Source: Sphingomonas sp. (GTDB lineage Bacteria; Pseudomonadota; Alphaproteobacteria; Sphingomonadales; Sphingomonadaceae). Taken from it: a stretch of 5,862 bases of DNA. How positions within the stretch are numbered: the first letter of the stretch is position 1; each line of letters opens with the position of its first letter. The notes under the pieces were generated by a model. The model searched no databases. It saw only the letters and a program-made list of their open reading frames with translations, and had not been told where the DNA came from. Both the position numbers and the translations under genes were made by a program. Below are positions 1-5,373 of the stretch, piece after piece. The stretch covers positions 1 to 5,862 of the forward strand of contig JAIERC010000395.1 of assembly GCA_019747165.1 (NCBI GenBank). The letters run 5' to 3'.

Positions 1-149
1 CCGTGGACGATATCGACAGCGTCCTAGCCCGAGCAAAGGCGCGTGGGGTGAAGATCCTCTATGATAAAAAGGATGTGGGCGCGTTCGGCTTCGTTGCGGA
101 AATCGAGGACAGCGAAGGCAACCGCATTGCCCTAAGCCAGCCAAAATGA
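1..149 (+). CDS. VOC (glyoxalase/bleomycin-resistance fold) family protein, 3' end only
   Basis: The last 48 codons of a gene that begins before the window; the frame runs from base 3 to a TGA at 147-149. The visible tail reads VDDIDSVLARAKARG, then LYDKKDVGAFGFVAEIEDSEGN and RIALSQPK. This is the usual end of small VOC-superfamily proteins of the glyoxalase/PhnB-like type: a helix, then a strand carrying a D-x-x-GN turn, then the final strand. Where many metal-dependent members have a ligand glutamate in the last strand (GNxxEL), this protein has Ala (GNRIAL). That is common in uncharacterised sub-families, so no substrate can be named. The stop overlaps the ruvB start by 4 bp (ATGA), which suggests co-transcription and translational coupling with ruvB. 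The family call is fairly safe; the function is unknown. Confidence 0.8.
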   Translation, partial: VDDIDSVLARAKARGVKILYDKKDVGAFGFVAEIEDSEGNRIALSQPK

Positions 150-1171
150 CCGACGATCGCCTCCTCACGCCCAGCCGCAAGCCCGAGGATATCGATGCCG
201 CGCTGCGTCCGAAATCGCTTGACGAATTTGTCGGACAAAAGGCGGCGCGCGAGAATTTGCGGGTATTCATCAACGCCGCCAAGGCGCGCGGCGATGCGCT
301 TGATCATGTACTGTTCTTCGGTCCGCCGGGGCTGGGCAAGACGACGCTCGCGCAGATCATCGCGCGCGAACTCGGCGTGGGGTTTCGCGCGACATCGGGC
401 CCGGTCATTGCCAAGTCGGGCGATCTCGCCGCGCTGCTGACCAATTTGGAAGACGGTGATGTGCTGTTCATCGACGAAATCCACCGGCTTGCGCCCGCGG
501 TTGAGGAAATCCTCTATCCGGCAATGGAAGACCGCGCGCTTGATCTGATGATCGGCGAAGGGCCGTCGGCGCGCAGCGTGCGGATCGATTTGCCCAAATT
601 CACGCTGGTTGGCGCAACCACCCGGCAGGGGCTGCTGACCACGCCGCTCAGGGACCGCTTCGGCATCCCGGTGCGGCTGCATTTTTACACCGTTGATGAG
701 CTTGAAAAGGTTGTCGCGCGGGCGGCCGGGCTGCTTGATCTCGCTTTGTCGAGCGACGGCGCGACCGAAGTGGCGCGGCGCGCGCGCGGCACCCCGCGTA
801 TCGCCGGGCGGCTGCTCCGCCGGGTGCGCGATTTCGCCCATGCCGCTGGCCATGCAATCGTCGATGCGAAGGCTGCCGATGCAGCGCTCAACCGGTTGGA
901 GGTCGATTCACTCGGGCTCGATGCGATGGACCGGCGCTATCTGATGATGATCGCGGATATCTATCGCGGTGGTCCGGTCGGGGTGGAAACTTTGGCGGCG
1001 GGTCTCAGCGAGCCGCGCGACACGATTGAGGAAGTGATCGAGCCCTATCTGATCCAGCTCGGGCTCGTCGCGCGGACGGCGCGCGGGCGCTGCCTCAACG
1101 CCTTGGGCTGGAAACATCTCGGCCTCAATCCGCCGCCGGGCGCGCAGGACGGGCTGTTCGATCAGGCCTGA
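146..1171 (+). CDS. ruvB: Holliday junction branch-migration DNA helicase RuvB
   Basis: RuvB is the AAA+ motor of the RuvABC resolvasome. Hexameric rings pump DNA through RuvA-bound Holliday junctions during recombination and repair of stalled forks in the cytoplasm. The 341 residues match the usual family length. Visible motifs: RPKSLDEFVGQ at 21-31; Walker A GPPGLGKTT at 59-67; Walker B LFIDEIH at 107-113 with D110 and E111; sensor 1 VGATTR at 155-160; the arginine-finger region LRDRFG at 168-173; sensor 2 GTPRIAGRLLRR at 215-226; and the C-terminal winged-helix DNA-binding domain from about 262, with GGPVGVETLA at 275-284. The ATG at 146 overlaps the preceding VOC gene by 4 bp, so it probably relies on coupling. 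ruvA and ruvC are not in the window. The 3' end overlaps the convergent permease gene by 10 bp. The gene looks intact. Confidence 0.98.
   Translation: MTDDRLLTPSRKPEDIDAALRPKSLDEFVGQKAARENLRVFINAAKARGDALDHVLFFGPPGLGKTTLAQIIARELGVGFRATSGPVIAKSGDLAALLTNLEDGDVLFIDEIHRLAPAVEEILYPAMEDRALDLMIGEGPSARSVRIDLPKFTLVGATTRQGLLTTPLRDRFGIPVRLHFYTVDELEKVVARAAGLLDLALSSDGATEVARRARGTPRIAGRLLRRVRDFAHAAGHAIVDAKAADAALNRLEVDSLGLDAMDRRYLMMIADIYRGGPVGVETLAAGLSEPRDTIEEVIEPYLIQLGLVARTARGRCLNALGWKHLGLNPPPGAQDGLFDQA
1162..1171. repeat. Perfect 10-bp palindrome holding both convergent stop codons
   Basis: TCAGGCCTGA is its own reverse complement. On the plus strand it supplies the CAG GCC TGA end of ruvB, and on the minus strand the identical CAG GCC TGA end of the permease. 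Both proteins therefore finish Gln-Ala-stop. There is no loop and no following T-run, so it is not a classical intrinsic terminator. Confidence 0.85.
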
Positions 1172-2610
1172 CCGAGGAAGAAAACGCTCACCCCGGCGAT
1201 GCCGCCGCAGATGATCGTTACCAAGATTCCCAAGAGGGCAGCAATCGCGCCGCTGCCGCGCCGCCGATTGAAGGATTTGCGCGGCATCGGCTTGCCGAAG
1301 CTGAGTTCGATCACACCGGCCAGCACGCCAGCGATGATTGTCATTGCCAAGGTGATGATCCCGCCGAGAGGCGATTGGAGTGTGACCGCGATGGGCAAGA
1401 CGATGCCGATCGGCGCGGCCATGGCGAGCGCAGCCACCAGCTTGGCACGATTGACCTCCGCCTTGTCAATCGGGGCGACCGTCAGCAGATCCGGCGTGTC
1501 CTCTGCCGAAATGGTCAGCCAGGCGAAGCTGCCGACCAGCTGACCGACCACGAGCACGCTGGCAAAGGCGAGCGACGCGGCAAGCGGCACGCTGCTCCCC
1601 CCGCGCCCGCCCAGACCCAGGAACATCAATGGCGCGAGATAGACCAGCCGCAGCACGATCTGAAACGCCAACGCCGGATCGCGCAGCAGTAGCCGGAATT
1701 CCTTGGCAAAGATGGTGGCGAACAGCCCCGATTTGAAATGCCGCCCGATGCCGCGCCGTGACGCCTTGGTGCGGGCCAGCCGCATCCCTGCCGCCTGATA
1801 GCTTGCCAGGAAGCGCGACTGAAATAATCGGCTCGCCACGGTGAACAGGATCAGCGCCGCGCCCAACAGCAGGACAATGGCAATCGGTTCGCCAAAGGCA
1901 GCCCGGCCCGGCACCGATCCCAGCGGACTTTCGCCAATCCGGCTGTCGCGCAGCCGTTCGAAAATCTCGATGCGCCCGCGCCCGGGGCGATCACGCGACA
2001 GCAGTTGCGAAACGATGAAGAAACCGCCGCCGAGCAAGGCGGCGGTGATCTGTCCCACCGTGCGCGCGGCACGCGGCCCGGCGATCCAGGCGAGCAGCAG
2101 TGTAATCCCCAGCCCGATACAGGCCGCCGTCAGCGCGAGCGCAACGAGCAGCGCGATCACCCCCCAGAATTGCGGATGGCCGATCGCCGCCAACGGCACC
2201 ACGATTGGCAGTGTCAGCACCGCATAGGTCAGTACGATGGTGGCCGCGATGCCGATCAGCTTGGCCTGGAGCACGGTGCGCTCGCCCGCCGGGGACGACA
2301 GCAGCAGATCGAGATCGCCCGCATCATAAAGCGTGCGGTAGCTGGCCAATACCGCCTGGGTCGCCATCAGCGACAGGGCCAGCAAAGCGGCGGCGAGCAG
2401 ACCGTCGAAGATGATCGGGCTTGGCATAATGGCAACATCGCGCAGCCCGAGTGCGATGCTGATGCCGATCGCCACATAGCCGAATAGCAACAGTAGGCCC
2501 AACCAGGTTGAGAGCGCCCGCCGCCTGACCCCGCGCAGATTGAGCCGCAATTCATGCAGCACCAGCCAGCCAAAGGACCCGGCGGGCAAGCCGCGCATCA
2601 GCCAGGTCAT
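1162..2610 (-). CDS. ABC-2-type transporter permease, two-half membrane subunit
   Basis: A 482-residue, very hydrophobic protein, probably the membrane partner of the ATPase encoded just upstream; their genes overlap by 4 bp (ATGA). Hydrophobic stretches that could span the membrane lie near 35-55, 68-90, 118-142, 148-178, 185-203, 241-260, 315-333, 341-366, 390-410, 415-436 and 454-479. The halves echo each other. LHELRLNLRG (18-27) resembles FAKEFRLLLRD (301-311). GDLDLLLSSP followed by LQAKL (98-118) resembles TPDLLTVAP followed by NRAKL (372-391). This suggests an internal duplication giving a pseudo-dimeric permease. A charged cytoplasmic-looking linker (about 204-240, and 278-296) separates them. 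Family knowledge places such proteins among ABC-2/EcsB-like exporters; the substrate cannot be inferred. The 3' end overlaps ruvB by 10 bp and no terminator is seen. Confidence 0.87.
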   Translation of the reverse strand: MTWLMRGLPAGSFGWLVLHELRLNLRGVRRRALSTWLGLLLLFGYVAIGISIALGLRDVAIMPSPIIFDGLLAAALLALSLMATQAVLASYRTLYDAGDLDLLLSSPAGERTVLQAKLIGIAATIVLTYAVLTLPIVVPLAAIGHPQFWGVIALLVALALTAACIGLGITLLLAWIAGPRAARTVGQITAALLGGGFFIVSQLLSRDRPGRGRIEIFERLRDSRIGESPLGSVPGRAAFGEPIAIVLLLGAALILFTVASRLFQSRFLASYQAAGMRLARTKASRRGIGRHFKSGLFATIFAKEFRLLLRDPALAFQIVLRLVYLAPLMFLGLGGRGGSSVPLAASLAFASVLVVGQLVGSFAWLTISAEDTPDLLTVAPIDKAEVNRAKLVAALAMAAPIGIVLPIAVTLQSPLGGIITLAMTIIAGVLAGVIELSFGKPMPRKSFNRRRGSGAIAALLGILVTIICGGIAGVSVFFLGQA

Positions 2611-3356
2611 TTGGCGGAGGTCTCCGGTGCTTGGGTCAAGCGGATAAAGGCGTCTTCCAGCGTCGACTCATCCGAGCCGACCTTTTCGCGCAATTCGGCC
2701 ATTGTGCCTTCGACAAGCATCTTGCCGCGCGCGATGATGCCGATCCGGTCGGCGAGCCGTTCGGCGACCTCCAGGATATGGGTGGTGACAATCACTGTGG
2801 CGCCGCCATCCACCTGTGCGCGCAGGGCATCCTTGACGCTGCGCGCCATTTGCGCGTCGAGCCCAGTCAGGGGTTCGTCAAGGATCAGCAGGCGCGGTTT
2901 GTGGATGAGCGCCCCGGCCAGCGCGACCTTTTGCTTCATGCCACGCGAAAACCCTTCGCAGCGCGTGTCGCGCACCTCCCATAGATCGAGCCACTGGAGC
3001 AATTCCTCGGCCGCCGGACCCGCCTCGGCGGGCTTGATCCGCCACAGGCCCGCGACAAAGGCGAGATACTCAGCGGGACTCAATTTATCATAGAGCATCG
3101 GTTCATCGGGCAACCAGGCGGTCATCGCCTTGGCTGCAGCGGGCTGGCGCTGGGTATTCACGCCGTAAATCTCGATCAGTCCGGCATCGGGCTTGGCCAG
3201 CCCGGTCACCATCCGCAGCGTGGTCGTCTTGCCTGCCCCATTGGGGCCAAGCAGCGCATAAAGCTGCCCCGCCGGCACATCGAGATCAAGCCCGGTGATC
3301 ACCGGTTTGTCAAAGGCCTTGGTAAGGCCGCGGATACGCAGGGCGGGGGCTGTCAT
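2607..3356 (-). CDS. ABC transporter ATP-binding protein (ABC-2/EcsA-like)
   Basis: The cytoplasmic ATPase that should power the permease encoded immediately downstream. Numbered from the chosen start (249 residues): Walker A GPNGAGKTT at 37-45; the Q-loop region WLPDEP at 81-86; the signature GFSRGMKQK at 135-143; Walker B LLILDEP at 156-162; D-loop TGLD at 164-167; and the switch histidine H193 in TTHILEVAE. The Q-loop has Asp where many ABC proteins have Gln, and the signature is SRGMK rather than LSGGQ. Both are familiar in ABC-2 exporter ATPases, so the enzyme looks active. I chose the ATG at 3356 because AGGA lies 8 bases ahead of it and because the folded domain (APALRIRGLTKAFD) begins there. 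In-frame ATGs at 3365 and 3386 would add 3 or 10 residues. The 48-bp gap to the upstream gene allows read-through from it. The substrate is unknown. Confidence 0.93.
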   Translation of the reverse strand: MTAPALRIRGLTKAFDKPVITGLDLDVPAGQLYALLGPNGAGKTTTLRMVTGLAKPDAGLIEIYGVNTQRQPAAAKAMTAWLPDEPMLYDKLSPAEYLAFVAGLWRIKPAEAGPAAEELLQWLDLWEVRDTRCEGFSRGMKQKVALAGALIHKPRLLILDEPLTGLDAQMARSVKDALRAQVDGGATVIVTTHILEVAERLADRIGIIARGKMLVEGTMAELREKVGSDESTLEDAFIRLTQAPETSAK

Positions 3357-3364
3357 GCCCGGCA

Positions 3365-3368
3365 TCCT
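3365..3368 (-). promoter_or_regulatory. Ribosome binding site deciding the ABC ATPase start
   Basis: AGGA on the minus strand, eight bases before the ATG at 3356. It overlaps the alternative ATG at 3365 and lies downstream of the one at 3386. It therefore favours the shortest start. Confidence 0.5.
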
Positions 3369-3404
3369 ATCGCCCGCGGGTGTCACGTCCAGCGAGAACG
3401 GCGA

Positions 3405-3647
3405 TCAGCGCGCTTCGGTAGACGGTGGCTTGCCGCCCGGCGTCGATGACCGACCAGTTTTCGGCATGCCAAACAGGGCGGCGAGCCCGAGCGGCAGCAG
3501 CATGCCGATCACGATGCCCAAAAAGAATGCGGCCGATAATTTGATGCTCCCCGACATGACGAGGATACCCAGCCCAGAAAAGACGATCACCAAGATGGCG
3601 AGGGCAATGATTTTGCGGGTCGGCATGCGGTTGGCTCCGTCGTTCAT
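3405..3647 (-). CDS. Small two-helix membrane protein of unknown function
   Basis: An 80-residue protein I do not recognise by family. It has a short basic N-terminus (RMPTRK, 7-12) and two hydrophobic helices, about 13-34 (IIALAILVIVFSGLGILVMSG) and 38-61 (LSAAFFLGIVIGMLLPLGLAAL). A hydrophilic Pro/Ser/Gly-rich tail follows. The basic N-terminus and the KTGR after helix 2 suggest a hairpin with both ends in the cytoplasm. The start ATG at 3647 overlaps the stop of the HTH regulator gene by 4 bp (ATGA), a strong coupling signal; a second ATG at 3626 (M8) is a weaker alternative. It is the third gene of the regulator/membrane set and the last before the ABC pair. Small partners of HTH regulators and exporters are common, but no role can be shown here. 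Confidence 0.75.
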   Translation of the reverse strand: MNDGANRMPTRKIIALAILVIVFSGLGILVMSGSIKLSAAFFLGIVIGMLLPLGLAALFGMPKTGRSSTPGGKPPSTEAR

Positions 3648-3856
3648 GTCGCGTCGTCCAGAAAGAATATCGCTTCGACCGGTGCCCCCAGTGCGCGCGC
3701 GAGCTTCAACGCGAGCAGGGTGGAGGGTACAAAGATTCCGTTTTCCACCGTGTTGATTGTCTTGCGGCTGACGCCGACTTGCTCCGCGAGGTCGGCCTGG
3801 GTGAGTCCGGCTTCGCTGCGCATGGTCTTTAGCCGGTTGCTTAGCTGATCAGCCAC
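3644..3856 (-). CDS. Small Cro/C1-type (XRE) helix-turn-helix transcriptional regulator
   Basis: A 70-residue DNA-binding protein made almost entirely of one HTH_3 domain. The first helix is LSNRLKTMRSEAG (5-17). The helix-turn-helix is LTQADLAEQVGVSRKTINTVENG (18-40), with the recognition helix at about SRKTINTVE. C-terminal helices follow: STLLALKLARALG (45-57) and VEAIFFLDD (60-68). Length and sequence match the compact dimeric XRE regulators often encoded beside small membrane proteins. I chose GTG at 3856, which overlaps the upstream gene's stop by 8 bp. Family members start at this point, and an ATG at 3967 would only add a Pro-rich stretch read out of frame through the upstream gene. 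The tandem palindromes at 4331-4366, ahead of the first gene of the set, are its likely operators, so negative autoregulation is inferred. Confidence 0.9.
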   Translation of the reverse strand: MADQLSNRLKTMRSEAGLTQADLAEQVGVSRKTINTVENGIFVPSTLLALKLARALGAPVEAIFFLDDAT

Positions 3857-4316
3857 GCCAGTGTGCCGCGCCTTCAAGCCAGGCGAAGTGGCACAATGCC
3901 GCCCCCTCACCACCAAAAATGGCGATGGTGGCAAAGGTCCGCAGGTCGGTGGTGGCAACGCCGCCAAAACTAATGAAGGTCAACACATAGCCGATGGCCG
4001 TGATCGCCAGCATTGTCCAAAAGCCAGCCGCCAGGCTGCGTTGCCGGTGATCGCGCGTGACCTCGTCGTTGAGCAGCGCGCGGAGTTGGCTAGGCTTGGC
4101 CAAGCCGCCGCCAGTGGCAACCAGCACCGCGCCCACGCCCGCCAGGAACAGAAAAAGGGAATAGACCGGCAGGCCGAAAGCATCCTCCGCATGCAGGTTT
4201 GTGCCCCAGGCGATTGTCATGGCGACAAGCCCAAACATCAACAGCCCGATCATCCCGAGCAGAAGGATGCGGATGCGCCCCATCTCATCGGCCTGATCAA
4301 TGTCTGTCGCCATCAT
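3849..4316 (-). CDS. Four-helix integral membrane protein, partner gene of the HTH regulator
   Basis: A 155-residue membrane protein of no known function. Its four hydrophobic segments lie near 16-37, 50-70, 96-116 and 125-146. A charged cytoplasmic-looking loop between the second and third carries LNDEVTRDHRQRSLAAGFW (82-100). That loop motif (NDE-x-TR-x-x-x-R-x-x-A-x-x-x-GFW) is typical, as I recall, of small membrane proteins encoded directly upstream of compact XRE regulators in sphingomonads and other bacteria. The start is the first of two adjacent ATGs (4316, then 4313), with a GAGAG-type ribosome site just upstream. It is the first gene after the regulated intergenic region and overlaps the regulator gene by 8 bp. 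A membrane sensor or antagonist acting on the regulator is conceivable, but nothing in the sequence shows it. Confidence 0.82.
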   Translation of the reverse strand: MMATDIDQADEMGRIRILLLGMIGLLMFGLVAMTIAWGTNLHAEDAFGLPVYSLFLFLAGVGAVLVATGGGLAKPSQLRALLNDEVTRDHRQRSLAAGFWTMLAITAIGYVLTFISFGGVATTDLRTFATIAIFGGEGAALCHFAWLEGAAHWRG

Positions 4317-4330
4317 TGCTGCACTCTCTT

Positions 4331-4366
4331 TGTAACCTTGAAGTTACATGTAACCAAAAGGTTACA
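4331..4366. promoter_or_regulatory. Two abutting 18-bp palindromic operators, TGTAAC-N6-GTTACA
   Basis: Site 1 spans 4331-4348 (TGTAAC, spacer CTTGAA, GTTACA). Site 2 spans 4349-4366 (TGTAAC, spacer CAAAAG, GTTACA). The arms are identical in both sites, while the spacers differ. Site 2 extends to 8-bp arms (ATGTAACC/GGTTACAT, 4348-4367). The sites touch with no gap, giving an 18-bp pitch, which would place two protein dimers about 1.7 helical turns apart. They lie between the divergent membrane-protein gene (minus) and the ybgC-tolQ frame (plus), and overlap the predicted promoter at 4348-4376. The likely ligand is the XRE regulator at 3644-3856. The local AT-richness stands out from the GC-rich surroundings. 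Confidence 0.8.
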
Positions 4367-4376
4367 TTTGCGTCAA
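4348..4376 (-). promoter_or_regulatory. Predicted sigma-70-type promoter for the regulator/membrane gene set
   Basis: On the minus strand, a -35-like TTGACG (4376-4371) is followed by a 17-base spacer and a weak -10-like TTACAT (4353-4348). This would place transcription start near 4340, about 24 bases before the ATG at 4316. The -10 falls on the boundary between the two palindromes, so bound repressor would block it. The -35 is good; the -10 matches only three consensus bases. Confidence 0.45.
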
Positions 4377-4404
4377 TGGGTTTCATGCCTTGCCATGCTG
4401 GGTT

Positions 4405-4410
4405 AGAGGG
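4405..4410 (+). promoter_or_regulatory. Ribosome binding site deciding the ybgC-tolQ start
   Basis: AGAGGG six bases before the ATG at 4417 fits a Shine-Dalgarno site. It lies inside a reading that would start at the in-frame ATG 4390, so the shorter start is preferred. Confidence 0.6.
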
Positions 4411-4416
4411 CGCGTC

Positions 4417-5373
4417 ATGACTGACGGCGCACAGGATCGACCGGTGGATGGGTATTTCGCCGGGCGCGAACACCGGCTGGCCTTGCGGGTTTATTTTGAG
4501 GACACTGATCTTTCAGGCGTCGTCTATCATGCCAATTACCTGCGCTGGATGGAACGCGGCCGGTCTGACATGCTTCGGCTGGTCGGCATTGATCAGCGCG
4601 CCGCGCATGAAGCAGGCGAGGGGGCCTATGCCGTCAGCGATGTTTCGATTCGGTACAAAGCACCGGCCCGGCTTGATGATTCGCTGGTCGTTGCGAGTCG
4701 ATTAATCGCGATTCGGCCCGCTTCGTGCCGTATTCATCAACGAGTCATCAAAAACGGGCTGATACTGGCCAGCATCTGGACCTGGGGCGTGATCATCGCG
4801 CTGGCGATCAAGCTTGGCCGCGCCAGAAAACGGGGCGAGCGGTTTGAGCGTGATTTCCTGAATGCGAGCGATATCGATGCGTTTCATCGCAGCGAGGGCG
4901 AGAGCGATGTGCCCGTCGCGCGCGTGTTTTCAGCGGGCGTCGCTGAATGGCGGCGATCGACCACCGGCACGACGATCGACAAGGAAGGCACGCGTGAGCG
5001 GCTTGCCACGGCCATGGGATCGTCGGTCGCCGCCGAAGTCGACAAGCTTGCCGATCGGCTCAATATCCTGGCCACGGTCGGTTCTGTCGCGCCCTTTGTC
5101 GGCCTGTTCGGCACGGTGTGGGGAATCATGCGCAGCTTTAGCGGGATTGCAGCGGCGCAGAGCACCTCGCTCGCCGTCGTCGCGCCGGGCATTGCCGAAG
5201 CGCTGTTTGCAACAGCAATCGGTCTGTTCGCGGCGATCCCGGCGGTGATCGGCTATAATCGCTACAGCCATGCGGTGAACCGGATTGAGGCGCGGCTCAA
5301 TCGCTTTGCCGATGGTTTCCACGCCACGCTCAGCCGCCAGCTCGAAGGCCCGGCGATGAAGGCCAAGGGCTGA
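4417..5373 (+). CDS. tolQ: YbgC thioesterase-TolQ in-frame fusion, both partners truncated
   Basis: One open frame of 318 residues carries pieces of two genes that are normally separate neighbours. Residues 1-114 are a YbgC-type hot-dog acyl-CoA thioesterase. The active-site motif is VYFEDTDLSGVVYHANY (25-41, catalytic Asp in EDTD), followed by ERGRSDMLR and Y-x-APARLDD (80-88). The segment stops at QRVIKNG, about 34 residues short of E. coli YbgC. From 115 the protein is TolQ, starting at the equivalent of E. coli residue 24, inside transmembrane helix 1 (LILASIWTWGVIIALAI). The cytoplasmic loop follows, then TM2 (about 219-241, FVGLFGTVWGIM with T233) and TM3 (about 256-282, VAPGIAEALFATAIGLFAAIPAV with T266). 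TolQ normally forms the Tol-Pal proton channel with TolR, and YbgC is usually cytoplasmic. TolQ is thought to have its N-terminus outside, so the fused topology is hard to satisfy. It may be a real deletion or an assembly error. No good internal TolQ start exists. It is followed by tolR with a 1-base overlap. Confidence 0.85.
   Translation: MTDGAQDRPVDGYFAGREHRLALRVYFEDTDLSGVVYHANYLRWMERGRSDMLRLVGIDQRAAHEAGEGAYAVSDVSIRYKAPARLDDSLVVASRLIAIRPASCRIHQRVIKNGLILASIWTWGVIIALAIKLGRARKRGERFERDFLNASDIDAFHRSEGESDVPVARVFSAGVAEWRRSTTGTTIDKEGTRERLATAMGSSVAAEVDKLADRLNILATVGSVAPFVGLFGTVWGIMRSFSGIAAAQSTSLAVVAPGIAEALFATAIGLFAAIPAVIGYNRYSHAVNRIEARLNRFADGFHATLSRQLEGPAMKAKG
4756..4770 (+). other. Joint between ybgC and tolQ sequence
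   Basis: The codons here read Gly-Leu-Ile-Leu-Ala. YbgC homologues often have a similar Asn-Gly-x-x-Leu-Ala step at this point, and sphingomonad TolQ has Gly-Leu-[IL]-Leu-Ala-Ser-Ile-Trp in its first helix. The exact breakpoint cannot be placed within these bases. A deletion between short similar sequences would explain the preserved frame. The missing part would be the ybgC 3' end, the spacer and the tolQ start; by inference that is roughly 170-260 bp. Confidence 0.6.

Noticed and set aside
59..853. Long open frame of 264 codons on the minus strand, antisense to ruvB
   Set aside because: It lies over a strongly conserved gene, and its Arg/Gln-rich product matches no family. Long antisense frames are common in GC-rich DNA.
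1841..2487. Plus-strand open frames (128 and 160 codons) opposite the permease gene
   Set aside because: Low-complexity Arg/Gln/Ser-rich translations with no domain. They mirror the codon pattern of the membrane protein on the other strand.
2637..2667. Defective ABC ATPase because Gln is missing in the Q-loop
   Set aside because: The LPDEP form and the SRGMK signature are familiar in ABC-2 exporter ATPases, and all other nucleotide-binding residues are present.
2554..3093. Plus-strand 179-codon open frame opposite the ABC ATPase gene
   Set aside because: The ATPase on the minus strand has every ABC motif; the opposite frame is Ser/Arg-rich with no recognisable fold.
3373..3380. CCCGCGGG palindrome in the 48-bp gap before the ABC ATPase gene
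   Set aside because: Eight bases without loop or T-run, expected by chance at this GC content; not a terminator or a credible operator.
3644..3967. Longer form of the XRE regulator starting at ATG 3967
   Set aside because: The extra 37 residues are Pro-rich out-of-frame reading of the upstream gene; compact XRE proteins begin where GTG 3856 begins.
4338..4367. Possible plus-strand promoter for the Tol operon (TTGAAG, 18 bases, TTACAT) overlapping the palindromes
   Set aside because: Both elements match the consensus weakly and the letters are fixed by the palindromes themselves. Without start-site data it cannot be supported as a feature.
3861..4406. Plus-strand 181-codon open frame running opposite the four-helix membrane gene and through the operators
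   Set aside because: It would read through the palindromic operators and has no ribosome site or family resemblance. The minus-strand gene explains the region.
4390..4416. Nine-residue upstream extension of the YbgC-TolQ frame (ATG 4390)
   Set aside because: The AGAGGG ribosome site at 4405-4410 lies inside it and points to ATG 4417.
4740..4770. Frameshift as the explanation of the ybgC-tolQ joint
   Set aside because: Both sides are in the same frame with no stop. Whole segments of both proteins are absent from every frame nearby, so bases are missing rather than shifted.
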